Source: Chryseobacterium fluminis
GTDB lineage: Bacteria; Bacteroidota; Bacteroidia; Flavobacteriales; Weeksellaceae
Direction: 5' to 3'
Assembly (NCBI RefSeq): GCF_026314945.1
Contig: NZ_CP111121.1
Span: 2,604,001-2,668,000 of the forward strand
Length of the DNA: 64,000 nucleotides
In this document: positions 36,749 to 46,445 of the stretch, one piece after another
Layout: every line of letters begins with the position of its first letter
How positions within the stretch are numbered: position 1 is the first letter of the stretch
Notes under the pieces: generated by a model
Databases searched by the model: none
Told to the model about the DNA's origin: nothing
Seen by the model: the letters and a program-made list of their open reading frames with translations, nothing else
Program-made: the position numbers and the translations under genes

Positions 36749-39700
36749 ATGAAAAGATTTCTACTTAGCTTAGTATTAGTTTTTCTGTCCATTAATACTC
36801 TCTTTGCACAGAGGGATACAGAGCATTGGATTGCTCCGTATTATGATTCTGCCGGCGGATATACTAATAAAATTTATCTGTCGACAGATTCGGTAACCCC
36901 TTTTACGGTAACCGTTTATAATAACAATCTTCCTGTTGGTACTGCTACAATCAGCAAAGGGGCACCGGCTATTTATGATGTTCCCAACACTCAGATATTG
37001 GCCACCGCGACTACAGAAGGTTTTAAGATTATTAACAAAGGGCTGTACTTAAAAGCTGATAAACCGTTTTACTGCAGCTTAAGACTTGCAACCAGTGTAC
37101 ATGGCGAAATTATTACCAGTAAGGGTAAAGCAGGTATAGGGAAAGAATTTTATGTAGCTTCCGCTCCCAATACGGCGACCAGCTCCATTCATAATTTCAC
37201 GGCCGGAGTTATGGCCACAGAAAATAACACCACCGTTACTGCAACATGGAGTAATGCGGCAGTTACCTTTTTCGGGGGTGTTGCTACACCGGGAAATACT
37301 TATACCTTCACATTAAATAAAGGACAGTCTTTTATCTTTGCAGGCACCGGTTCGAATGCCGCTAATTTAGCCGGGTTTATCGGCGCTAAAATAGTATCGG
37401 ATAAGCCTATAACACTTACTAACGGTAGCTGTAACGGGAACTTCGGATTGATCGGCCTCGGCGGCTCTGACCCCGTTTTGGACCAGTCTGTACCGGTTGA
37501 ACGACTTGGAAATACTTTTGCTATTGTAAAATCCAGATCTACCGCTCCTGATCAGAATATGGAAGGTGCTATTGTAATTGCCACTCAGGATAATACAGAA
37601 ATATTCCTAAACGGCTCTACCACCGCTGCTGCCACTATCAATACAGGACAGTGGTACAGAATCAATGAAAGCAACTATATTACCCAACCGGGAGCCGGCA
37701 CACACGCCAATATGTTTATTTCTACCTCAAAGAATGTATACCTCTATCAGCTGGTAGCCGTAGGATCAAGTAATGCAACGTGCGGATTTAACTATATTCC
37801 GCCGTTAAACTGTTTCCTGCCAAGGAAGATTGATGAGATCGGTAATATAAATCAGATGCCGCTTTCGCCTAATCCGACGCCGAGTGATCTGATCGTAAAA
37901 TTAAATATATTAACAGAAACAGGAGCAACTGTTCTAGTGAACGGTACGCCTACTACTCCTGCCCAGGGACCCTATCCTCTTACCGGTAATACCAACTGGG
38001 TAACGTATGCTATCGAGAGTATTACAGGGAATGTTACCATTACCTCTACAAAAGCGGTAACAGCTGGTATCAACGGAGGATTCAGCTCTGCAGGATATGG
38101 CGGATACTTCGCCGGATTCTCTTCCATTCCTGTGATTTCCAAAAAGACAGGAGAATGTGCTCCGGGGATTGTTCTGGAACTGGATGACGGATATGAAACC
38201 TATCAGTGGTTCTTAAACGGTGTAGCCATTGCAGGCGCGACTACCAATACCTTTTCTCCTACCCAGGCAGGAAATTATACCGTGAAGGTAACGATGGGAA
38301 CCTGCCCGCCGGTAACTACACCTATTTATAAAGTATATTCTTGTTTAAAAGAAACCAACGCGGCTATTAATGCCTGTGCATCAAAAGTGATTACCCCTAC
38401 TTTTACAAGCTCAACGCAGACACCGGTAGGAAGCACTTTAACAATTATAACGCCTCCAGCTCACGGAACCATCGGAGCGATTAACCCGACTACCGGGGTA
38501 TTCACTTATGTTCCGACTCCTGGGTATACCGGTACAGATGTTATTGTATACCAGTTCTGCGGTAACGGTACGGAATTTATCGATTGTGAGAAAGTAACGT
38601 TAACCTTAACTGTTGTTCCGTTTGTCCTTACAGACGTTACAATTAAAGCATGTCAGTATAACGGGAAAGGATTCTTTGATTTAACGACGGCAGCCGTGAC
38701 ACTGCTTGATCCGGTAGTCAAGAAATTCTACCCTACTTTGGCAGATCTGAATGCAGATACCAACCAAATTATGAACCCTACCAACTACAACTCCGCAGCC
38801 GGAGACGTATATGTAAGGGTTACAACCAATGAAGGTTGTACAGGGGTAGCAAAAATTACCCTGGCGTTTTTACCTGCACCGGTAGTATATGAAGCAACTT
38901 TAAGTGAATGCTATATTGAAAATAATGAAACAAAAGCTGAGTTTGATTTAACACAGGCTAATGTAACAACTGAAACGCCTGTAACAAAGAGATTCTATCC
39001 TACTTTCGCAGACGCAAGTAACGGAACCAATGAAATTACTGTAAATTCTACAAATTTCATTTCATCCAACAACACAGTATACGTAAGAGTTTATAATGAC
39101 CTGGGATGTTATGCCATTGCTAAAATTACCTTGACGGTTATTCCTCCAAAAAGATCAACCGTATTAGCTGATAAGATGATCTGTATCGATGCAAGAACAA
39201 CACTAGATGCAGGTCCGGGATATGCATCTTACCTGTGGAGCACCGGAGAGACGACACAGACCATTTCAGCGATGGTAGGGGAATACTGGGTGGTCCTTGA
39301 GGACAACGGGTGTACCGTAAAACAGCTGGTAACAGTAAGAAAAGCACCTGAGCCGGTAATCAAAGAAATCGAGATTTCCAACAATACGGCTACCGTAATT
39401 ATGGCTTCAGGAAAAGCACCTTACAAATATGCTGTTGACGGAACTGCAAACTGGCAGGATTCCAATGTGTTTACCGGACTTTCAAGAGGTCAGCACACCT
39501 TCTATATAAAAGATGCTTACGACTGTAACCCGCCGGTTTCTGTAGAGATTACTGTACCAAACTTAATCAATGCGATTACGCCAAACGGAGATAATAAAAA
39601 TGATTATATCGATTACAGCGAATTATCCTACAAAGAAAACCTCAGTTTCACCGTTTATGACCGATATGGAAATAAAGTGTTCAAAGGGGATAAGTTCAAT

Positions 39701-39841
39701 AACTACAAATGGGACGGTAAACATTTCGATAAAAAACTGGTAACCGGTACTTACTGGTTCCATATCAACTGGAATGAGCCTAACAAGGATAAGACAGCAA
39801 TCAAATACACCGGCTGGATCCTTGTAAAAAACATTAATTAA
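36749..39841 (+). CDS. Giant secreted protein 2: IgGFc-binding-like with T9SS type B C-terminus
   Basis: A 1030-residue paralogue of the neighbouring genes. The signal peptide ends SINTLFAQ and is followed by RDTEHWIAPYY. The IgGFc-like region has GEIITSKGKAGIGKEF, VMATENNTTVTA, DPVLDQSVPVERLG and SAGYGGYFAGFSSIP. An Ig-like unit (YQWFLNGVAIAGATTN) and a cadherin-like unit (GTIGAINPTTGVFTYVPTPG) follow, then two divergent copies of the 83-residue-type repeat from about 627, a SprB-like unit and the type B C-terminal domain from about 938. It is closest to protein 3 in N-terminus and order of modules. No hairpin separates it from protein 1. Confidence 0.87.
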   Translation: MKRFLLSLVLVFLSINTLFAQRDTEHWIAPYYDSAGGYTNKIYLSTDSVTPFTVTVYNNNLPVGTATISKGAPAIYDVPNTQILATATTEGFKIINKGLYLKADKPFYCSLRLATSVHGEIITSKGKAGIGKEFYVASAPNTATSSIHNFTAGVMATENNTTVTATWSNAAVTFFGGVATPGNTYTFTLNKGQSFIFAGTGSNAANLAGFIGAKIVSDKPITLTNGSCNGNFGLIGLGGSDPVLDQSVPVERLGNTFAIVKSRSTAPDQNMEGAIVIATQDNTEIFLNGSTTAAATINTGQWYRINESNYITQPGAGTHANMFISTSKNVYLYQLVAVGSSNATCGFNYIPPLNCFLPRKIDEIGNINQMPLSPNPTPSDLIVKLNILTETGATVLVNGTPTTPAQGPYPLTGNTNWVTYAIESITGNVTITSTKAVTAGINGGFSSAGYGGYFAGFSSIPVISKKTGECAPGIVLELDDGYETYQWFLNGVAIAGATTNTFSPTQAGNYTVKVTMGTCPPVTTPIYKVYSCLKETNAAINACASKVITPTFTSSTQTPVGSTLTIITPPAHGTIGAINPTTGVFTYVPTPGYTGTDVIVYQFCGNGTEFIDCEKVTLTLTVVPFVLTDVTIKACQYNGKGFFDLTTAAVTLLDPVVKKFYPTLADLNADTNQIMNPTNYNSAAGDVYVRVTTNEGCTGVAKITLAFLPAPVVYEATLSECYIENNETKAEFDLTQANVTTETPVTKRFYPTFADASNGTNEITVNSTNFISSNNTVYVRVYNDLGCYAIAKITLTVIPPKRSTVLADKMICIDARTTLDAGPGYASYLWSTGETTQTISAMVGEYWVVLEDNGCTVKQLVTVRKAPEPVIKEIEISNNTATVIMASGKAPYKYAVDGTANWQDSNVFTGLSRGQHTFYIKDAYDCNPPVSVEITVPNLINAITPNGDNKNDYIDYSELSYKENLSFTVYDRYGNKVFKGDKFNNYKWDGKHFDKKLVTGTYWFHINWNEPNKDKTAIKYTGWILVKNIN

Positions 39842-39862
39842 TTTTTAATTATAGAAATACAC

Positions 39863-39891
39863 AACCACGATTGCAAAATCGTGGTTTTTTT
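39863..39891 (+). terminator. Terminator after the second array gene
   Basis: AACCACGATT (39863-39872) and AATCGTGGTT (39877-39886) form a 10-bp stem around GCAA with a T-run. Confidence 0.9.
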
Positions 39892-39946
39892 GTGAGTATA
39901 CCCTTTATTTTTTTAAAATATTTTCAGTATATACGGATTATTCTTT

Positions 39947-39954
39947 TATTTTTG
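39947..39954 (+). promoter_or_regulatory. -7 box TATTTTTG for the third array gene
   Basis: TATTTTTG lies 21 nt before the ATG at 39976. Confidence 0.65.
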
Positions 39955-39975
39955 CAAAATCCTAATTCCACGCTT

Positions 39976-42804
39976 ATGAGAAAATTTCTACTAGGTTTTG
40001 TGTTAATGCTATTGGCCATTAATACACTTTATGCCCAGAGAGATACTGATCATTGGTTTGCTCCCTATTTTGATACGTCAGGGACAACCTATGCCCATGG
40101 TCTTTATTTCTCGACCGATTCTTTAACCCCTTTTGAGGTCAAAATTTACAGCAACAATGTCGTCATCGGCACTGTTAATATAAGTAAAGGGGCCCCTCAG
40201 GTATTTACACTACCTGCTAACTTTATAAGAACAGCTGCTTCTTCAAGTGCCTCCACTCCTACCAATATGGGAGTTTACACTAAGGGTGACAAACCTTATT
40301 TTGCATCCTTAAGAATTTACAACAGTGTCCACGGAGAAATTGTTACCTCTAAAGGAAAAGCAGGAATCGGCACTTCGTTTTATGCGGCGGCCACTCCGGT
40401 CACCACTACCCTGAGTGGCGGTAGCGGAATGAATTTTACAACGGGCATTATGGCTACAGAAGACAATACTTCGGTAACGGTTTCCGGCTATGATCCGAAT
40501 ATTCAGTTTATCAACAATACCACTCCTCCGCTTTCGATGACCTTTACTTTAAATAAAGGACAATCTTATATTCTTGCGGGAATAGGTAATACCGTAGCCA
40601 ATCAGGCCGGATTCATCGGTGCAAAAATTGTCGCTACGAAGCCTATTTCGGTAACCAATGGAAATTCAAATGGAATGTACGCCACGGGAAATACCACTTC
40701 AGGATCAGATCTTATTTTAGATCAGTCTGTTCCTTTAGACCGTTTGGGAAATGAATTTGCCATGGTTCGAAGTTTATCTCCGCTGACCAATCATTATGAT
40801 ATGGAGGGAGGGATTATTATCGCTACGGAAAATAATACTCAGATCTTTCTTAATGATGCGACTATTCCTGTTGCGACCCTAAACGAAGGAGATTATTACA
40901 GAATTCTGAACAGCGCCTATATCAACCAGGGTGGCGGGCATTACAATGTTTATGTACGAACGACTAAAAATGTCTATCTATATCAGCTGATCGGTTCTAC
41001 TTCCACCAACACAGGAGGTTACAACTATATCCCGCCTTTAAACTGTTTCCTTCCAAGAAAAATTGATGAGATCGGTAATATCCAGCAGATGCCTACTTAT
41101 ACTGGTACCCTTACTTTAAAGCTTAATATCTTAACAGAAGCAGGGGCTGCAGTAACCGTAAACGGGATAACGCCTACTCCGGCACAGGGCCCGTTTCCGC
41201 TTACAGGAAACGCACAGTGGGTAACATATGCGATTACAGGAATCACGGGTAATGTAACAATTACTTCTACGAAAGCCGTTACGGCAGGGGTAAACGGAGG
41301 ATACAGCTCTGCAGGCTACGGCGGTTATTTTGCAGGATTCTCTTCCATTCCCGTTATTGCCAAACAAACCGGTACCTGCATCCCTGGTATCGTACTGGAA
41401 GTAGATGATAGTTTTGATACTTATCAGTGGTACAACAACGGAGTTGCGATTCCGGGAGCCACCAATAATTCCTACACTCCGACGGTAGCAGGAAACTATA
41501 CCGTAAGAATCACGGTAGGAACCTGTCTTCCTGCCATAACACCTGTTTATAAGGTATTTACCTGTCTGAATGAGACGGCTCAGAACCTTACGGTATGTGA
41601 AGGATACCAATCTATTGTTCCAAGCTTCACCAACTCCACACAAACCTACGTACCGGGAACGGTGACCATCATTACTCCACCTGCCAACGGGACGGCCAAC
41701 GTAGATCCTGTAACGGGTGTCATCACCTATATTCCAACAGTAGGATACGTAGGTCCGGATACAATGGTGTATAAATTCTGCGGAAATGCACCTGAATTTA
41801 TAGATTGCGAACAGGTAACTTTGAGTTTGACCGTGTCTGCAAGCCCGGTGGTAAATGATGCTACTTTACGGTCATGCTTTATTGAAACAAATCCGGCTAC
41901 GGCACTATTCAATCTTACTGCTGCCGGAGTAACGACCGCACCAGGAATAACGAAAGAATACTACCCTTCTCCGACAGATGCTGTAAACGGAACTAATCAA
42001 ATTACAACGCCTACAGCTTATATTGCCCCCAACGGAGTGGCCTATGTAAAAGTGATCAATGCAAACGGATGCTACAGAGTGGCAAAAGTAACTCTTGTGG
42101 TTCTTCCTCCCGTTTACTCTAATGTTTTACAGGATAAGATTATCTGTATAGAAGATAAGACCACATTAGATGCAGGTCCCGGCTTTGCTTCTTATGAATG
42201 GAGCACGGGAGCGACAACACAGGCAATAAATAATGCCGGTGTAGGAACATATTGGGTAAAATTGAAAACCGGAGAATGCACCACACTGCAAACGGTAAAA
42301 GTATATGCTTCTGAGCAACCGGTAATTTCAAGTATTGATATTACCAACAATACCGTAACGGTATATGCGGTCGGAGGAACAGCGCCTTATCAATATTCAA
42401 TGGATAATATCAACTGGCAGGATTCCAATATCTTTAATGATGTACCGAGAGGAAACGGAATGGTATATGTAAAAGATGCTTATGATTGCGAACCGATCGA
42501 TATTGAAATAACAATCCCGAACCTGATCAACGTAATTACTCCGAATAACGATGGGGTAAATGATCATATTGATTATTCAGCACTAGCTCACAAGCCGAAT
42601 CTGGTCATTGAAATTTTTGACCGGTATGGTGCGAAGATTTATCAGGCTGATAAAACCAACGGTTACCAATGGAACGGTACGACAAACGGAAGCAAAAAGG
42701 TATCTACCGGAAGCTACTGGTACGACATCAGCTGGAATGAGCCTAATAACAAGAGTACTCCAATAAGATACACCGGATGGATCTTAGTAAAAAACAGAGA
42801 ATAA
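39976..42804 (+). CDS. Giant secreted protein 3: IgGFc-binding-like with T9SS type B C-terminus
   Basis: A 942-residue paralogue. The ATG at 39976 gives the signal peptide MRKFLLGFVLMLLAINTLYA; the longer frame from 39871 begins inside the terminator and is rejected. The mature start QRDTDHWFAPYFD, the GEIVTSKGKAGIGTSF block, LILDQSVPLDRLG and SAGYGGYFAGFSSIPVI show the IgGFc-like region. One Ig-like unit, one cadherin-like unit (GTANVDPVTGVITYIPTVG) and a single 83-residue-type repeat follow, then a SprB-like unit and the type B C-terminus from about 849. It is the shortest member of the array. Confidence 0.87.
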   Translation: MRKFLLGFVLMLLAINTLYAQRDTDHWFAPYFDTSGTTYAHGLYFSTDSLTPFEVKIYSNNVVIGTVNISKGAPQVFTLPANFIRTAASSSASTPTNMGVYTKGDKPYFASLRIYNSVHGEIVTSKGKAGIGTSFYAAATPVTTTLSGGSGMNFTTGIMATEDNTSVTVSGYDPNIQFINNTTPPLSMTFTLNKGQSYILAGIGNTVANQAGFIGAKIVATKPISVTNGNSNGMYATGNTTSGSDLILDQSVPLDRLGNEFAMVRSLSPLTNHYDMEGGIIIATENNTQIFLNDATIPVATLNEGDYYRILNSAYINQGGGHYNVYVRTTKNVYLYQLIGSTSTNTGGYNYIPPLNCFLPRKIDEIGNIQQMPTYTGTLTLKLNILTEAGAAVTVNGITPTPAQGPFPLTGNAQWVTYAITGITGNVTITSTKAVTAGVNGGYSSAGYGGYFAGFSSIPVIAKQTGTCIPGIVLEVDDSFDTYQWYNNGVAIPGATNNSYTPTVAGNYTVRITVGTCLPAITPVYKVFTCLNETAQNLTVCEGYQSIVPSFTNSTQTYVPGTVTIITPPANGTANVDPVTGVITYIPTVGYVGPDTMVYKFCGNAPEFIDCEQVTLSLTVSASPVVNDATLRSCFIETNPATALFNLTAAGVTTAPGITKEYYPSPTDAVNGTNQITTPTAYIAPNGVAYVKVINANGCYRVAKVTLVVLPPVYSNVLQDKIICIEDKTTLDAGPGFASYEWSTGATTQAINNAGVGTYWVKLKTGECTTLQTVKVYASEQPVISSIDITNNTVTVYAVGGTAPYQYSMDNINWQDSNIFNDVPRGNGMVYVKDAYDCEPIDIEITIPNLINVITPNNDGVNDHIDYSALAHKPNLVIEIFDRYGAKIYQADKTNGYQWNGTTNGSKKVSTGSYWYDISWNEPNNKSTPIRYTGWILVKNRE

Positions 42805-42824
42805 TCTTAGGAAAATAAATTCTT

Positions 42825-42856
42825 AAAAGCCATGGTTTTATAATCATGGCTTTTTT
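42825..42856 (+). terminator. Terminator after the third array gene
   Basis: AAAAGCCATG (42825-42834) and CATGGCTTTT (42845-42854) form a 10-bp stem with a ten-base loop and a T-run. Confidence 0.85.
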
Positions 42857-42890
42857 ATTATTTTTTCGACATTGTACTGGTTTTTATTAT

Positions 42891-42898
42891 TAAATTTG
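42891..42898 (+). promoter_or_regulatory. -7 box TAAATTTG for the fourth array gene
   Basis: TAAATTTG lies 19 nt before the ATG at 42918. A TTG at 42872-42874 lies 16 nt upstream of the box. Confidence 0.6.
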
Positions 42899-42917
42899 TG
42901 ATAAAAGCTGATACTGA

Positions 42918-45900
42918 ATGAAGAAAATTCTATCTTTTTTATTTATATTTTGTATTTTCATGTTTACCTTTGCACAGTTGGACAGAGAACACTGGTTTGC
43001 TCCTATGGTAGACAGAACAGGAAATCCTAATCCTTATCAGAAATTATATTTATCGACCAACAGAACGACGCCGTTTCCCGTAAGTATTTACAACAATAAT
43101 ATATTAATCGGTACCGTAAATATCAGCAAAAACAACCCTCAGAAATTTGATGTGCTGCGGGACTATATTATTACGACTCAGCAGGCCGATCTTTTTACGC
43201 CTACGACAAAGGGATTATATGTAAAAGCGGATTTCCCATTTTATGCTAACTTAAGATTTTCGGTTTTCAATCACGCTGAAATCATTACTTCCAAGGGAAT
43301 TCCGTCTACGGGAAAGAACTTCTTTGTGGCCAGTGCCCCCATTACGGTAAGCAATTCCATTTTGAATTTTATGACCAGTGTTCTGGCTACAGAAGATAAT
43401 ACCACGGTTACCATTTCCGGATATAAACCTACGGTTCAGTTTTCCAATGGAACAACCGGAGCTACCAATCCTACCATAACCTTTATATTAAATAAAGGAC
43501 AATCCTATATTATTGACGGTAACGGAATCGACACTGCCAATCTCGACGGCATTATCGGAGCGAAAATTACGGCTGATAAAGCTGTGAGCGTCACCAATGG
43601 TAACTTTAACGGGCAATACGCCGGCAACTTTCCTTCCAGTTCGGATATCTTAATGGATCAGTCTGTTCCGGTAGAAAGACTCGGAACTGAATTCGCCCTG
43701 GTAAAAGGAAACGGAAATATCGGGGCCAATATGGAAGGAGCCATCGTAATTGCAACCCAGGACAATACCCAGATTTATGTGAATGATGAAATCCCGCCTG
43801 TCGCGACGCTAAACACAGGACAGTATTATGTGGTTTCTGATACAAAATATAAGCTGCAGGGAGGCAATCATTACAACTTATATCTGAGGACGTCTAAAAA
43901 TGCATATGTGTATCAGATTTTAGCAGGAGACTCCGCCACGGGCAACGAGACAGCAACAGGTGGTTTCAATTTCATTCCTGCCCTTAACTGTTATTTGCCT
44001 AAACAAATTAATGAGTTAGGATTCATTGATGAAAACTTTGTACACTCCAATAACAATCCATCCGGAATCCTTAATATTCCTACAAAACTGAATATCATTA
44101 CGGAAAAGGGTGCTGTTCTTACGGTAAATGGGGCTACCCCGCCTACATCCACAGGTCCCTTCAATATGACAGGAACCACCAACTGGGTCACGTACGGAAT
44201 ACCCAATACCACAGGAACCATTACCATAGTTTCCAATAAAGCCATTATGGCCGGAATCAGTGCCGGAAGTGATGCGGTAGGATATGGTGGATTCTTTGCC
44301 GGATTCCCTACCCAACCGGTCATTTTAAAATCAGGAGGAGATTGTGTTCCCGGGATTGTGCTTACCGTTGATCCGATTATTTACGATACCTACCAATGGT
44401 ACCGGAACGGAGCTCAGATTACCGGAGCTACAAATTCTTCGTACACGCCTACTCAATCCGGCAACTATACCTGTTCTGTTACCATGGGAAGCTGTGCACC
44501 CCTGGTTACCGAGCCCTATAAGGTACTGAATTGTATGAAGCTGAGTACGGCTGTTTATGATGTCTGTACCACAAAATCCGTTATTCCGGCATTTACCGTT
44601 TCAACACAAACTCCTGTAGTATCTACCATAGCGATTACGGCACCTCCTACACTGGGAACGGCGGCTATTAATCCGGTTACAGGAACTATTACCTATACCG
44701 TAACCAATCCGGGAACAACCGGAACCGATACGTTCACCTATACATTCTGCGGAAATGATCCTGAATTTCCGGATTGTGAAACGATAACAGTAACCGTAAA
44801 CATCCAGACCCTGACGACTACTGACGCTACTTTAACAGCATGCAATATTAACGGTCAGGGAACATTTAATTTAACCACCGCCAGTGTTACCAACAATGCT
44901 CCTGTAACGATTACCTATTACCCGTCATTAGCAGATGCCCAAACGGAAAATCCTCTGACTCTTATCAGTTCACCAACGGCCTATCAGGCTGCTAACGGAA
45001 CGGTCGTTTATGCAGTGGTTAAAAATAATATCGGATGTAAAAATATTGCCAAAATTACGCTCAATCTTTTCAACCTTGCTATTGTACTGCCCAGTTATAA
45101 CGGGAACTTCTGTGATGATAATCTCGACGGAACCGTAACGGTGGTTTTGTCCAATATTACCCCGATTGTTCTGAATAATCCTGCCTATTTCACAAGTGTA
45201 AGATACTATGCCAGCATTACTGATGCAAACGCAGGAAATAATAATGTACTTCCTAATAACTGGAGCTATACCGGTAATACCACCATCTATATAAGAGTAG
45301 AGTCTCCCGACGGCTGTGCGGCAGTAGTTCAGCCCCTGAATTTCAGTATCGGAGCCAAAATACAGCTTATAAAAACTTCTTTAACAATGGATTATTGTGA
45401 TGACAACCTTGATGGTATAAAATCTGTTGATCTCATGCAGTTTGTCAATCAGTTTACGGCAGATCCTAATGTCACGGTAAGTTTTCACGGAAGTCTTACA
45501 GATGCACAAAATGACTTTGCTGCGATCAGCAATCCCGTTAATTTTGCAGGCACACAGACTGTTTACATCCGGTTTGAAAAGACCGGAGAATGTCCGCAGG
45601 TAGCATCTATAACAATTACCATTAAAACTCCTAAAAAATCAGATATTCTTGCTGATAAAGTGATCTGCCCCAAAACCATGACTACTTTGGATGCTGGTCC
45701 TGGCTTTGACAGTTATTTGTGGAGCACGGGAGCAACAACACCCTCTATTTCCAATGTTACCGCCGGAAGCTACTGGGTAGATCTTACGTCCAACGGATGT
45801 ACCTACAGACAGAATGTAAATGTAACGGAATATCCGGTTCCTGCGATTATTTCTATTGAGATCAACGATACCACAGTAACTGTAGGTGCCAGCGGAGGAA

Positions 45901-46316
45901 CGCCGCCTTATGAATATTCTCTGGATGGAATTACGTGGCAAAACTCTAATGTTTTTCAGAATGTTCCGCGGGGAAATCATGTGATCCATGTAAGAGATTC
46001 TCAGAAATGTGAGGAAGTAACCAGAACTTTTGTCATTATCAATCTGATCAATACCATCACCCCGAATTATGACGGGCACAATGATGATATCGACTACTCT
46101 GCTTTAATGGGAAGTGATCATCTGGAGTTCAGAATATTTGACCGGTATGGTGCTGAGGTATTCCGGGGGACTCCTACCAACCGTTTTACCTGGGACGGAA
46201 AATTGGGCGGAAGACCGGTAAATACCGCTACGTACTGGTATTTTCTTTCCTGGACAGAATTCGGAGATACCACTACAGTAAAATATACCAGCTGGCTACT
46301 GGTAAAAAACAGATAA
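42918..46316 (+). CDS. Giant secreted protein 4: IgGFc-binding-like with T9SS type B C-terminus
   Basis: A 1132-residue paralogue. The signal peptide ends MFTFAQ and the mature protein starts LDREHWFAPMVDRTG. The IgGFc-like region has AEIITSKGIPSTGKNF, VLATEDNTTVTISGY, DILMDQSVPVERLG and AVGYGGFFAGF. An Ig-like unit, a cadherin-like unit and one 83-residue-type repeat (about 640-720) are followed by two modules opening CDDNLDG near 732 and 826, also found only in protein 1. It ends with a SprB-like unit and the type B C-terminus from about 1041. Its resemblance to protein 1 suggests an A-B-B-A array. Confidence 0.88.
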   Translation: MKKILSFLFIFCIFMFTFAQLDREHWFAPMVDRTGNPNPYQKLYLSTNRTTPFPVSIYNNNILIGTVNISKNNPQKFDVLRDYIITTQQADLFTPTTKGLYVKADFPFYANLRFSVFNHAEIITSKGIPSTGKNFFVASAPITVSNSILNFMTSVLATEDNTTVTISGYKPTVQFSNGTTGATNPTITFILNKGQSYIIDGNGIDTANLDGIIGAKITADKAVSVTNGNFNGQYAGNFPSSSDILMDQSVPVERLGTEFALVKGNGNIGANMEGAIVIATQDNTQIYVNDEIPPVATLNTGQYYVVSDTKYKLQGGNHYNLYLRTSKNAYVYQILAGDSATGNETATGGFNFIPALNCYLPKQINELGFIDENFVHSNNNPSGILNIPTKLNIITEKGAVLTVNGATPPTSTGPFNMTGTTNWVTYGIPNTTGTITIVSNKAIMAGISAGSDAVGYGGFFAGFPTQPVILKSGGDCVPGIVLTVDPIIYDTYQWYRNGAQITGATNSSYTPTQSGNYTCSVTMGSCAPLVTEPYKVLNCMKLSTAVYDVCTTKSVIPAFTVSTQTPVVSTIAITAPPTLGTAAINPVTGTITYTVTNPGTTGTDTFTYTFCGNDPEFPDCETITVTVNIQTLTTTDATLTACNINGQGTFNLTTASVTNNAPVTITYYPSLADAQTENPLTLISSPTAYQAANGTVVYAVVKNNIGCKNIAKITLNLFNLAIVLPSYNGNFCDDNLDGTVTVVLSNITPIVLNNPAYFTSVRYYASITDANAGNNNVLPNNWSYTGNTTIYIRVESPDGCAAVVQPLNFSIGAKIQLIKTSLTMDYCDDNLDGIKSVDLMQFVNQFTADPNVTVSFHGSLTDAQNDFAAISNPVNFAGTQTVYIRFEKTGECPQVASITITIKTPKKSDILADKVICPKTMTTLDAGPGFDSYLWSTGATTPSISNVTAGSYWVDLTSNGCTYRQNVNVTEYPVPAIISIEINDTTVTVGASGGTPPYEYSLDGITWQNSNVFQNVPRGNHVIHVRDSQKCEEVTRTFVIINLINTITPNYDGHNDDIDYSALMGSDHLEFRIFDRYGAEVFRGTPTNRFTWDGKLGGRPVNTATYWYFLSWTEFGDTTTVKYTSWLLVKNR

Positions 46317-46428
46317 TTAACTATACCTGAAAAATTTATAACATTCATTAACAATTATGCATTAAAGTTTAATATAATTTTAACCTGTTTCCACTATTTA
46401 ATTAGGTATAAATTGATGGATTTGTGCG

Positions 46429-46436
46429 TAATTTTG
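46429..46436 (+). promoter_or_regulatory. -7 box TAATTTTG close to the 46446 start
   Basis: TAATTTTG ends only 9 nt before the ATG at 46446, so the leader should be very short. Confidence 0.6.
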
Positions 46437-46445
46437 CCTCATTAT

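Noticed and set aside
41131..41643. 170-codon minus-strand frame inside giant protein 3
   Set aside because: It lies wholly antisense to a convincing repeat-domain protein, is unusually rich in Arg, Cys and Ser, and has no promoter or recognisable domain. Similar antisense frames in the other array genes are also shadows.
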